A stretch of DNA of 64,000 nt from Gordius sp. MW1 (taxonomy: Eukaryota; Nematomorpha; Gordioida; Gordea; Gordiidae). Where the stretch lies: contig OZ038532.1 of NCBI GenBank assembly GCA_964036665.1, positions 12,666,537-12,730,536 on the forward strand, given 5' to 3'. The number at the start of each line of letters is the position of its first letter. The first letter of the stretch is position 1. Both the position numbers and the translations under genes were made by a program. Below the pieces are notes generated by a model. That model had not been told where the DNA came from. It made no database searches and worked only from the letters and a program-made list of their open reading frames with translations. Shown in pieces: positions 1 through 9,840 of the stretch.

Positions 1-2287
1 GCAATTCCGGCACCCTTTCGCTACGCTCAATAAGTCATCGTCGAGAGTAGGCCACCATATATACCGCCCCGCCACTTCTTGCATCCGCTTGATACCCACG
101 TGGCCCCTATGTAATCTTTGGAGTACCGCTCCTCGTAACTTAGCCGGAATTAATATTCGTCGTCCTTTGTAAAATATTATGCTTTTGGCTTCGTGTAACT
201 TTGGCAGGTGTTTTTCGTAGGAGCGTTTTAGCCCATACGTGACCATTGTGTTTTGTTTACCTCTAATCCACTCTTTTAATTGTCGCAGCCCCGGGTCGTC
301 CAAGGTGTGTTGTCTTACTACGTCCAATGATATAAACGGATTTGTCGAGTCTTCTTGCATTTCCTCGCTAACCTGATACGCGTTTTCGTTCGGTTTTCTA
401 GACAAGAAATCTGCCGCGTTTTCGGATCCCTTGTTGTGCACAAACTTGGTCGTGTAACCTGATACCATGAGCGCCCACCTAGTTAGACGTGGTGACCATT
501 GTTCCTTGCCACTTTTGCTCTGATCGAATATATATACTAGGGGTCTATGATCCGTCATGACTGTAACGCTTCGTCCTTGTATATATACCTTGAACTTTTT
601 TAGTCCATAAACCACCGCAAGGGCCTCTCGTTCGATCGTCGAATACCGGCTTTCGCTATCGTTTAACGCTCTTGAAGCATAGGCCACCACTCTCCAATTC
701 TCCCCTGGTACTCGTTGCTGTAAGATGGCCCCTAACCCTGTACCCGAGGCGTCTACGACCAGGCCAATCTCCCAATCTCCATTAAAGTATGCTAGTACGG
801 GGGCTTTAGTAAGCGCGAACTTGATGGCTTTGAATGCGTCTTGTTGTTCTCCGCCCCAGTGGTACAACACGTTTTTTTCATGAGTTTCTGAATCGGGTGC
901 ACGATTTTGGCGTAGTCCTTAATAAACTTTGAAAAATTTGCTGTTAACCCCAGGAACGATTTTATTTCATTTTTGTTTGTTAAATTTTTCCGCTGCTTGA
1001 CCAGTTCGGCTTTATTGTCGTTGATTTGAATTCCCTTGTTACTTATTACGTATCCCAAAAATGTTACTTCCTTCGCCCACAAGATGCTCTTGGAAATGTT
1101 CGGCACGAAACCCCATTTTTGTAACGTTTCTAGTACTTTGAGTAACCGCTCATTGTGGATTTCTTCCGTTTCCCCCCGCGATTAGTATATCATCGATGTA
1201 TACCGCTACCCCCTCCATGCCTCCTAATATCTGATCCATTGTTTTTTGGAAAATCGCCGCGGCGCAATTTAAGCCAAAAGGCAGTCGGTTAACTTTAAAT
1301 AGGCCCTTGTGCGTGGAGATAGTCAATCGTTGGCTCGTTTCTGGACCTAATTCGAGTTGTAAGTACTTTCGTTAGGTCCAGCTTAGTAAAACAACACGCG
1401 TTATCGAGTTTATTTAACAAATCGTCAATTTTGGGTAAGGGGTACAACAATCCTTGAGCGTATTTGTTTATAGTAAACCGGTAATCAATACATAATCGAA
1501 GAGACCCATCGCTTTTTTTCACGGGTACCACTGGACTGGCCCATCTTGAGAAATGGATCGGTTCTATCACCCCGTCTCTGACCCATTTGTCCAGCTCTTC
1601 TTCTACTTCTTTCTTCCACGCCATCGGCACCCTTCGTGCGGGGATAAATACGGGATCTATGCCTTCTTTTAACGGTACTTCCACCGTTATTCCCTTGACT
1701 GCTTTTGAAAATTCGTTTAGCTGGCCCTCCCATTGCTTCATCACGTGCCGGATCGCGGACTTGGAATCCTTCAGTCTTTCTACGTAATTTACCGTGAACC
1801 GTTCCACCGCAGCTCTGGAGTTCCAACGAATTCGTCGCCAAATTTCGGGCTCAAATTCTTGGATCCAATCGATCCCACACAACGGCGGCCCAGCTACGTC
1901 TGCTATCAATAACGACAGCTGTTTTCTCGTGTCCCCCATTCGGACATCAGCTTGCACCTTGGCTACGATCGTTATTTCCTTGTGGCCGTACGCGTACACA
2001 GTCGGAACGGGCTCTTTGTTGCGTGGGATCTCCTTCGCCCATCTTCGCGCCGGTATTATCGATACCGTGGCGCCGGTATCGAAGATGCATTGGAATAATT
2101 TGTTATTAATATACATATCTACAGTTAACACATCTAAAGCATGTTTTAACCTGGGAATTCGGACCGGCCCAGGCCACGCTTCTCGTCCCGCCACTACGCT
2201 CCACGCCTCTTCGGACCGTCTTGCAAAGTGCTTAGCCCCCCGTTTATCGTCTCGGCCGTTAACGCCAGCTCGCGTAGGCGGTCCCAT
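1..2287 (-). pseudogene. Broken pol (protease, RT, RNase H, integrase start) of mag-type gypsy element
   Basis: Protease: FDTGATVSIIP near residue 70 of the 1295-2287 frame holds the DTG active site. Reverse transcriptase follows with WASPVVPVKKSDGSLRLCID and KLDLTK. Near 1365 the frame shifts, and the following RT segment continues in another frame, with LPFGL and the catalytic YIDDILIAG at about 1180-1205. A second break occurs beside a C-rich run at 1170-1180. RNase H and connection sequences lie at about 450-1100. At 1-250 the HH-CC integrase zinc finger appears (GHVGIKRMQEVAGRYIWWP). Two or more frameshifts make this copy non-functional. Confidence 0.75.
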
Positions 2288-2724
2288 TTGATGTCATTTT
2301 CTGCCAACAGTCTCCCCTGTAAGCTTCTATCGCACAATCCTATAATGAATTGGTCGACGATTCTGTTCTGCAATTCTTCGTTTCCGAAGTTGCAGCTGTT
2401 AGCTCCGGCCTTGAGTCTATTAGCGTACGTGTCTATCATCTCTCCCTGGCCTTGTCGGACCTTTAAGAATTCATACCTCTTTGCCCTCGCGCATGAATTC
2501 CTTTGGAATAATTTTTTTAACCGATTTTTAGCTTCTTCATATGTAATTCCTGTCAACTCTTGTGGTCTATAATCCTCTAGTATTAATTGGAATGCCTCCC
2601 CATCAAGGCTGTTTAATAATAGAGCTGCTTTTTGCTCATCTGTCTCCGTCTTATTGCTCCTTAGGAATAGCTCAAATTGTGTTATAAAAGCGTCAATGTT
2701 AGCCGTTGTTTTATATTTCTGCAT
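2194..2724 (-). CDS. gag-like protein of mag-type gypsy element
   Basis: An open frame of 176 residues starting with ATG at 2724. The middle (residues about 30-130) has the alpha-helical capsid-like pattern of gypsy gag proteins, including DEQKAALLLNSLDGEAF and a RQGQGEMIDTYANRLK segment typical of retrotransposon gag (UBN2/Retrotrans_gag type). No CCHC zinc knuckle is visible, and the reading frame overlaps the start of pol by about 90 bases. The usual nucleocapsid part is therefore missing or lost by an internal deletion. It would form the capsid of cytoplasmic retrotransposon particles. The family is well supported; activity is unlikely. Confidence 0.7.
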   Translation of the reverse strand: MQKYKTTANIDAFITQFELFLRSNKTETDEQKAALLLNSLDGEAFQLILEDYRPQELTGITYEEAKNRLKKLFQRNSCARAKRYEFLKVRQGQGEMIDTYANRLKAGANSCNFGNEELQNRIVDQFIIGLCDRSLQGRLLAENDIKWDRLRELALTAETINGGLSTLQDGPKRRGA

Positions 2725-2760
2725 TCCCGCGTAAGCTTATCCTTTACGTCGCCACTATTA

Positions 2761-3289
2761 CAGTTGGGGATCTTTATTTACTACAGACAGGTTTCGAAGC
2801 GATACAATAATAGAAAGTGACTAAGTGAGAATCGGATAATTGGTAATATTTATAAATGATAAATAACCGCAATTTTTTGAACACACTGCCTAAAATTTAC
2901 GCTAAATCTACTTATAAGTGAGAATTGGTCAAATGCTTAAAATCGGATAAGTGGTAAGATTATAAAATTTTTAAATTAATTTTTACATACAATTTAGGTG
3001 GTTAAATGAAAAAAGAATCCAGTTCGAAATGACGACAACTAATAATACAATTATAGACATCCTTTACGTGTCCCTACTAAAACTCCACAAATACTAAATG
3101 TTACTGTAAGGCATAGAGGTATTTTTTGATATTTATACTACTTAACCTTTTTATTTATTTCATTCATCTTCATTAAATATGTATTTATAACTAATAGTAG
3201 CATCCCAGGTCCCAGAAAGAAAGAGAAATCCTGTGTTTCTCCTCATACCTATATATGACAAGCCAGATGAGGGATAATTTGATAAACAA
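2761..3289. other. AT-rich stretch with possible LTR remnant and pogo-like end
   Basis: No gene is seen. The first 60 or so bases look like the R/U5 part of the gypsy 5' LTR. At 2819-2975 are two motifs of the form AAGTGAGAATCGGATAA and ATAAGTGAGAATTGG. These resemble the inverted motif at 6110-6204 and may be the left end of a pogo/Tigger-like element. Confidence 0.3.
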
Positions 3290-4240
3290 ATTGTCAGAAT
3301 TTTCAAACAAGATGGCACTAGAATGAGATCTATTCATTTATTAATGTTAATCTTTATATAATATTTAATATATTATATGTTCACCTGCTTAGATCATACT
3401 CTATAACCATATTAATTTGTTTTAAATATTCAATGTAACTTTTTAAACATGAATCTAGTGGTATAAAATGTATCTATTCCTTTGTTAATGTTAAGCTTTA
3501 TATAATAATTTAATACGTTCACCTGCTTAGAAAATACTTTCTAACTACATTAATTAATTCTAAATATTGAATTAACAACTTTAGGCATGACCAATGTTAC
3601 ACGATCCAAATTCTTGTACTGTATAAGCGATCTGACATTCCATTTTCTTATTCGATCCAAAAAATAACGAAGCGCCGATTAGTGTTTTTCGCATTCGGAA
3701 AAACACAAATCGTAAGAAATAAACAAAATTTCTTACTCACGTTTTCATATTGTGATTTCGGACTCGCAAGGGCAGGTTTTGTAGGGTTAGGGTTAGGGTT
3801 AAGTCATTTTAGGTTAAAGATACATAATTACTTTTTTTGGATCGAATAAGAAAATGGAATGTCAGATCGCTTATACAGTCCAAGAATTTGGATCGTGTAA
3901 CATTGGCCTTTAGGCATTCAGAGGTATAAGATGGCACTGGGATTATATCTATTCATTTGTTAATGTTAAGTTTTAATTAATTATAAGTTCACCTGCTTAG
4001 ATAATACTCTAACTATATCAATTTATTCTAAATATTCAATTTAACAACTTCTAAGCACGAATTTAGAGTTATAAGAGGGCACTCAGATAATTAAACATTT
4101 GTTAATACAAAGCTCTAATTATTTAAAACCATTATATGATTGCCAGCTTAGATTATAATCTCTAACTATATAAATTAACGTTTTAAATATTCAACTTGTA
4201 AACATGAATTGAAAGTTATAAGAGACAATTAAATGATCTG
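3290..4240. repeat. Tandem repeat, about 145-bp unit, four degenerate copies
   Basis: The anchor CTATTCATTTGTTAATGTTA recurs at about 3329, 3473, 3948 and (altered) 4090. Each unit also carries GTTCACCTGCTTAGA and TCTAAATATTCAA. Spacing is 144 bp between copies 1 and 2. It is about 146 bp between copies 2 and 3 once the 320-bp MITE and its duplicated 9 bp at 3580-3917 are removed. The array predates the MITE. Confidence 0.7.
3589..3908. mobile_element. Mutator-like MITE, copy A (320 bp, 9-bp TSD)
   Basis: Long terminal inverted repeats begin G(A/G)CCAATGTTACACGATCC and pair over about 75 bp at each end. The element is flanked by an exact 9-bp target-site duplication, TTTAGGCAT, at 3580-3588 and 3909-3917. 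It encodes nothing. The centre holds three GGGTTA units. A second copy in inverted orientation lies at 25224-25537 with a different 9-bp duplication, which confirms both ends. A 9-bp duplication points to the Mutator superfamily, but no transposase is present to prove it. Confidence 0.85.
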
Positions 4241-4391
4241 GCTTATATATATTACTTATATATTGTTTATTTATATTTTTAATGTATGTAGCAAGTGTCA
4301 GCTGACTCTGTTTAACACCATAAAGTGCTTGAAATTAAGTTTGCTCAAAATTTTAAATTTCTTCTAATAACTTATATATATGTATTATATA

Positions 4392-6016
4392 CATAGACTA
4401 ATAGACTGCTCATCGAAGTGGCATTCATTTGAAAAATGTGTACCCAACATTCCGCCATTTTAAAAGGTGAACAGTCATAAGTAAGTTAATTGTTATTTGC
4501 TATGTTTAAACTATATTTTAATAATACATCGATTAAAACATATTTATTTTATATGTTTTGTGTATATATTTGATTATATGAATTCTTGCTTGTTAATTAA
4601 TTAAGTAATTACGATTACTATCAAGTCGTATTGTGACATCATGATGTGAGGTGTTAAATGATTTTAAGTTTGATAGGAATAACTAAAATAACATAATGGC
4701 ATATTGTGCTGTTATGGATGAAACAATTCTAGACCTAAAAATAAGGATCTTTCCTTCCACAAGTAAATTTAAAAATATATTAAACCATCATACACTTTAA
4801 TATATGATTAACATTTATTCTTATGTTATTTTTTATATATATTATTTGCTCATCAACTAACTAATTAGGTTTCCCCTAAAAAACAAACCAATTCTTAAGA
4901 ATTGGCTTCATAATGCCAAAAGAGATTTTATTCCAACCAAAGAATCCCTAATGTGCAGTGCCCATTTTACTCCTGATTTATTTTATCCCACCCCCAATAA
5001 ATATAAGCAACTTAGAGAAGGTGCAATACATACAATTTTTAATTTACCAGAGCATCTTCAAAAAGTATTATTAAATCAATTATTGTAATTATAAAATTTT
5101 AGAAACCTGCACCGACAAGGAGCACTAACAATTCTTTAGCCAACCATTCAAACAATTAGCCCTCACATTGCACTATTATTCAGCAAGTGCATATAGGCAC
5201 CTTAGGAATATTATTTGCCTCCCTTCAGAATCATCATTAAGAAGGTGGAGCATTTGTCTTGATGTTAATCCTGGTAAATTCTATAATGAGTTGATAATAT
5301 TTTTTAGGGTTCTTAAAATGTTCCATTGAAAAAATCAAAGATCTTATTTTGAATCCAAATCACCTGTATATGTAATTATTAAAAATAAAAAATTTTCTAA
5401 AATAATTGGCACCTCTCTTTTTGATGATTTGTCTCAACATATATTGGAGCAAGATAATTTGTCATCCCATTTTTATATATTAATTAAACTTATTATACGT
5501 AAATACCTTAAAATTTTATTTCATAACAATTTGCGTATTTTAAATCAAACTTTAAAATTAAATATTCGTAACAAACTTAATAAAAATATTTTATTTTTAG
5601 GGCAATAATATATTTTATTCTGTGATTATTTACAATCTTCTATTAATTAGGTTATATTTTAAAAATAAAAAAATATATGAATGTCTATTATAATATTCAA
5701 CGAAGTATAGGTGGCGCTAAAACTAAAGTTACTTAATTTCATTAAATTAGTGTTTTTTTATTGACAATTTTTTAGTCTTTTTATTCTTAAATCACGACTA
5801 ACGATATATTATTAGTAAATAATAGTTTTTTAAAATTATATTTAAAAATTTCAGTCGTAGATTCATATAAATATATAATAAATTTCATATGTTAATAGAG
5901 GGTATATGTGATTACCATTCTCTAGCAGTATAACAGTCTCATCATTTCACCTTTTAAAATGGCGGTAAACGAGGCAACACTTTTACAAAGGGGATGAGCA
6001 GTCTATTTAGTCTATG
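4392..6016 (+). mobile_element. P-element-like transposon, internally deleted, exact 8-bp TSD
   Basis: Ends are inverted repeats: the left begins CATAGACTAATAGACTGCTC and the right ends GAGCAGTCTATTTAGTCTATG. Inner inverted blocks around 4445-4470 and 5943-5965 share CGCCATTTTAAAAGGTGA. The 8-bp duplication ATTATATA flanks it exactly (4384-4391 and 6017-6024), as is usual for P elements. Inside are a THAP domain and two transposase fragments, so the family call does not rest on the ends alone. At 1625 bp it is too short to encode a full P transposase. Confidence 0.88.
4696..5610 (+). pseudogene. Remnant THAP / P-element transposase
   Basis: A start codon at 4696 opens MAYCAV, the usual start of a THAP zinc finger with its first Cys. 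After a probable intron, 4866-5087 encodes the rest of the domain: FPLKNKPILKNWLHNAKR, the Trp, CSAHF (C and H ligands) and EGAIHTIF, matching the AVPTIF box. At about 5160-5275 follows LTLHYYSASAYRHLRN...LPSESSLRRW, a block shared by THAP9/P transposases. The C-terminal block, with RNKLNKNILFLGQ, lies at about 5460-5610. The RNase H-like catalytic core between them is largely absent. The second Cys of the THAP finger is not visible. THAP binds the element's own DNA; this copy cannot make transposase. Confidence 0.75.
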
Positions 6017-6109
6017 ATTATATATTAAAAAAAGTAATTTTTAGAACCTCTATTTTGATAAAAATATTACGAGTTGAAATGATTTTAAAAATTAAATGAA
6101 TAATTAAAT

Positions 6110-6204
6110 TAATCGTATAAGTGCTAAAAATCGCTTAAGTGAGGATTTTTTCAAAATTCAAGGCCCAGTGATTCTCACTTAAGCGATTTTGACTGTATAT
6201 CCAA
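6110..6204. repeat. Candidate pogo/Tigger-like terminal repeat
   Basis: Read on minus from 6204, the sequence starts ACAGTCAAAATCGCTTAAGT and contains a second CTCACTTAAGCGATTTT block 40 bases on. It resembles pogo/Tigger ends in style and starts at a TA. Related motifs occur near 2819 and 2915. The left end is damaged, so element limits are not claimed. Confidence 0.4.
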
Positions 6205-6746
6205 CGTATATAATACATTCCGCATATAACCAATTAACGATAATTTGATTGACAACACATCGGTAAATAACATATCCCCTGAGGCACTTCGCACTCCAAT
6301 TACCTCTCTACAAAAATAACTCAAAAGATATCTTAAAAATGTGCCTTTTGCCTAATAGCCTAATAATAATGTAAGATAATAAGACTGAATATCATCCAAA
6401 AAATGCAATTTTTTATTTGTTGCTGAGGGGCTGAAAATCAGCGAATCCACACCCTTTTTATTATGTAGGATTATGCCAACAATATTTTACATCGTTGGCG
6501 GATGGACTAACCAAAAATATTGTACACTCCATCGCACTTAGAGATTGATGATGAATTATTTTTTAATCGTCATAATTTGATATATATATAGGTATCAAAA
6601 ATGATTTAATAAAGTATAAAGAATGAATAAATAAATGATTAGGTATTGCCATTTTATAGGCCAACATTGTCACAACGCTCCATTCTTATTTCATTCATAA
6701 CCACATACCCATACACTTATATTATTTTCTAGAAATAATGTATATA

Positions 6747-6774
6747 GCAAAACAACGTTTGCCGGGTCAGCTAG
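6747..6774 (+). mobile_element. Helitron 3' terminus (hairpin + CTAG)
   Basis: GCAAAACAACGTTTGC forms a short stem-loop followed by CGGGTCAG and the terminal CTAG at 6771-6774. The same end, with small changes, appears on minus at 28411-28440 and 63266-63296. A hairpin about 10 bases before CTRR is the Helitron 3' signature. The matching 5' end was not found. Confidence 0.65.
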
Positions 6775-7589
6775 TATTATTATAAAAATTAACAAATATT
6801 GATTGTTTAGGCACAAACATAACAATTTTTTTAAATATAATTTTAAGTATTAAAATCGCCTCCTTATATAATTGATATTATTAGAAAAAAAATTAAATAT
6901 ATAAAATAATTATTTTAGTTAAAAATATTTTTTACATCTCTAAAATTTAACAAAAATATTAATATAAAGATTAATATCAATAATATTAATACATTCTTAC
7001 CTTTAATATATGAATATTCTTAAAATTTCTTTATTATTTTTATTTTCTGTTATTTCTCTATTTTATATTCTTTCCCTATTTTGACTCCTGACACCAATAT
7101 AATGAATACTCAAGGGCGTTTAATACCACTAACTAACTTTATTTTCCAAATAATATCAATGGACTTGCCTTAAATATGTTAAGGTCTACTTTGAAGATTT
7201 AGCCAGTGTTAATAAAGGGTCTCAATTGCTCAATTATGCGACTAAGTCAACTATAAGCGAACTTATATATTTTCTAAGTCTATATATAATTGACAGACAC
7301 ATTAAGATACAAATTTTATAATTTGCTAGAACAATAAAATTTGATTTTCTATACTTTAAATTTATTTATAGTTTATTTAGACTGCACTTTTTATAGAAAA
7401 TGTTATCATTAAGAATTAATTCAACTCTTTATATTGTCAATGAAATGTCGTGTCCCGCTAAATCTTTAAAAGATTTGTGTATTAAGTTTTCAAAAAATAT
7501 ATAAGTTCTATTTGGAGTTTTTAACACTTATTTAATATTTTAAATAAAACAGGAGAATTTTTTATTCCGTATATATTTTTTTAAAAAGT

Positions 7590-7690
7590 TGAGACTAGAC
7601 GAGAATTCTCGTCAAGACGGGAGCGAGACGAGATCGAGATTTTCATAATAACTCCCGAGACGAGACGAGATTTTTTTTCAAAGCCGAGAC
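7590..7690. repeat. GAGACGAGA-rich degenerate simple repeat
   Basis: Repeats of GAGACGAGA, spaced by short T runs, over about 100 bp. A similar block occurs at 59835-59935. No coding meaning is seen; probably part of an interspersed repeat. Confidence 0.5.
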
Positions 7691-7699
7691 GAGATCGGA

Positions 7700-8345
7700 A
7701 CACTATTACAGGCACCCCATCGCTAGATGACCATCTAAAGTTTGCAAAAGTAGACAGGTTTACATACTCAACTCGATGTTACTCAAGAGGGAGATTGCGC
7801 AATGATGTCAATGCCTGGATTTAAAAAGGATGGCTTAAATGGCGAAGTATATTTAATGTAATGTGCAACAAGAAAATGTCAATATGGTTGAAGAGCCAAG
7901 CTTACAAATCTATTGTAAGACCTGTTTTACTCTATGGAAGTGAAAGTTGGCATTAAACACAACGGAAGAGAAGCTATTAAAAGCCAAGGAGATGAGAATG
8001 GTAGGTTAGAGCTTGGGGTATAATAAGTTCGACCATATGACAAATGACTTCCCTTATGACAAAAATAGGTAATCAACCTCTGGCCGACATTAATGAAAAT
8101 CGGCTAAGGTGGTATGGGCACATACTAAGAAGGGAGACGAATGATGTAACTCGAAGGACATGGAGGTACGGGGGAAGAGAAAGGACGCCCCGTGTCACGT
8201 GGAAAGGGCAAGTGGACAAAATTATGAAATCTAAGAAGATTAATCAAGACATGGCATTTACACTATAAAGATGGAAGAAACTCTCAAATAAACCCAACGA
8301 CTGTGGGACCAAATACTTGATACAGATGATGCCTTGATTTTTTTA
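7700..8345 (+). pseudogene. RTE-like LINE, 3' part of reverse transcriptase ORF
   Basis: Frames on plus read VNA...KGWLKW, then KLKSQAYKSIVRP-like and VLLYGSE pieces, then LLKAKEMRMV. The last open piece (8044-8268) reads ENRLRWYGHILRRETNDVTRR...GRERTPRVTWKGQVDKIM. This is the C-terminal tail typical of RTE-type LINEs, lying after the RT fingers and palm. It is 5'-truncated, has stops and shifts, and ends in an A/T-rich tail near 8370. It is not the same family as the LINE at 47590-50963. Confidence 0.7.
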
Positions 8346-8429
8346 TACAAAAATGAGGTCCTAAAAAAAGTCTCATGATTAAATAAAATAAATACCATTA
8401 CATATTCATATACGGATGAAGGCAGATCT

Positions 8430-8605
8430 AATTATAATTTGACCCGTTCAAGTCCGTTAATAAAATTTTTTGGTCTGCTCGTGCACGCTAATAAACATAT
8501 TTGGCCCGCCCGAGCCCGGCCCGTTAAATTTTTCTTTTTAAAGCCGATCCGTACCCACCCGCGGATATCTTTTAGGCCCGTCCGCCCGGGTCTACCCGTG
8601 CAGGT
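8430..8605. repeat. GCCCG-rich island in AT-rich DNA
   Basis: A cluster of GCCCG/CGGGC motifs (CGCCCGAGCCCGGCCCG around 8508-8523; GGCCCGTCCGCCCGGG around 8574-8590) in otherwise AT-rich sequence. Similar clusters occur at 10530-10910 and 23160-23210. Likely a subterminal region of a non-autonomous DNA transposon, but ends were not found. Confidence 0.35.
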
Positions 8606-9840
8606 CAGAGACACGAAAGAGAGGCATCAACGATAATGGTGTACTCAACGGCGATGCGTTGCGTGCAGCAATTAGCTATAATTATGTTTATACAGCAATG
8701 TCAGACCTCAGATTTATTGTTGTCTTCGTTCCAATTTAATTATCATTTATCGGTCATTTAATATGATTTTTAAATTTGGGTACTTTTAGGCAACCCAGTA
8801 ACCTGTAGATGGCACCCCTTTATTTCCTAAAGACGGCAATCCTTCTAACATTTTTTAATTGTTTGTCTATCCATAGCATATTGAGATGTCCTAAAATATT
8901 TATATAGAAATTGGTTAAACCGTTAGTGATCCCTGTCGGGTTGAAAGGATATATTCACAAAACTTGCAATCAATAGTTTGTACATGGGCGAAATAAGAGG
9001 AGAAACTAAGGCACTATACCCACCAAATCGGTTCCTATAGCAATATCTCTAATACAAACGGATCATAATTCTAACGTAATTTTATAAATTACTAAATTTT
9101 ATAAATGTTGAATTTATTTTTAAAAGGCGATTCAAACCTAGCCTAAAAACGACCTAACCTAGCCTTGATGAGGACTTGGAAAAGAATAACTTTGTCCATT
9201 TACCTACTAATATTGCTCTAACCTTTAAATCGTCCATTTTAATTTTTATTCTATTTAACCTATAATTTATCGAAGGGTTTTCTTGAATATGACAAAATTA
9301 ATCATTTATTTTATTTTTGCCGCCCATTGCCAATCCCAAAATTTATAAATTGATGTTTGTAAATAATTGTTTAAGGTTAGCGGCAATAGATTTCATGAAT
9401 ATTTATCGTAAAGCCTTGGAGCGGAAAAATTAACATTGAAGTAATTTATGGTAATTTAATTTATTATGTTGATAGCATATTACTAATCGTAGTTGTAAAT
9501 CTGATTAATTAATTCTAAAGCATTATGGTTATCTTATTTATATTTAAAAATACATTACGTTACATTTAATTTAACTTTCGCTTAAATAATATATCCAAAA
9601 TTGGCATAAATACAAAAATACATTAATTTATTGATTAAAATAGCGACTTTAAATATATAGGTTTTTAGCCAACCAAAGGATATAGGGAAAAGCCCGAGGC
9701 TAGTCAACATTTTTGCGTTAAGGTTATTACCAACACAATGCCTTTTAATCCAAGGTAAGCAATTATTAAGCCACTTATCCTGTGCTGCTGACCACCAATG
9801 TTAAAACTCAGCAACACAATTTTTTTCAATTTATAATTAA
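8606..9840. other. Intergenic region upstream of GTP cyclohydrolase gene
   Basis: No gene or clear repeat is recognised. The last few hundred bases (about 9660-9840) must hold the promoter and 5' UTR of the downstream gene. No confident TATA or initiator can be named. Confidence 0.4.

Larger units (their letters stand above)
1..2760 (-). mobile_element. Gypsy-type LTR retrotransposon (mag-like), partial
   Basis: Reading on minus from about 2724 to the window edge, the order is gag, protease, reverse transcriptase, RNase H and the integrase zinc finger, which is the Ty3/gypsy order. The integrase core and 3' LTR lie outside the window. At 2741-2754 the minus strand reads TGGCGACGTAAAGG, which looks like a tRNA primer-binding site just downstream of a 5' LTR end. 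An AATAAA lies further right in the presumed R/U5 region. The full LTR could not be delimited because no partner copy is in the window. Pol is frameshifted, so this copy is probably inactive. The mag-clade label rests on the look of the gag and RT sequences and is an inference. Confidence 0.8.
6025..7589. other. AT-rich intergenic DNA with transposon ends
   Basis: No gene is seen. At 6110-6204 lies a candidate pogo-like terminal repeat and at 6747-6774 a Helitron 3' end (both listed separately). The rest is long A/T runs with no readable protein. Confidence 0.4.

Noticed and set aside
1587-2572. Plus-strand open frames of 66 to 165 residues opposite the gypsy gag-pol
   Set aside because: Antisense shadows of the minus-strand gag and pol; no recognisable domain.
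3785-3805. GGGTTAGGGTTAGGGTTA, telomere-like repeat
   Set aside because: Only two to three units, inside both copies of a MITE; it is part of the element, not an interstitial telomere.
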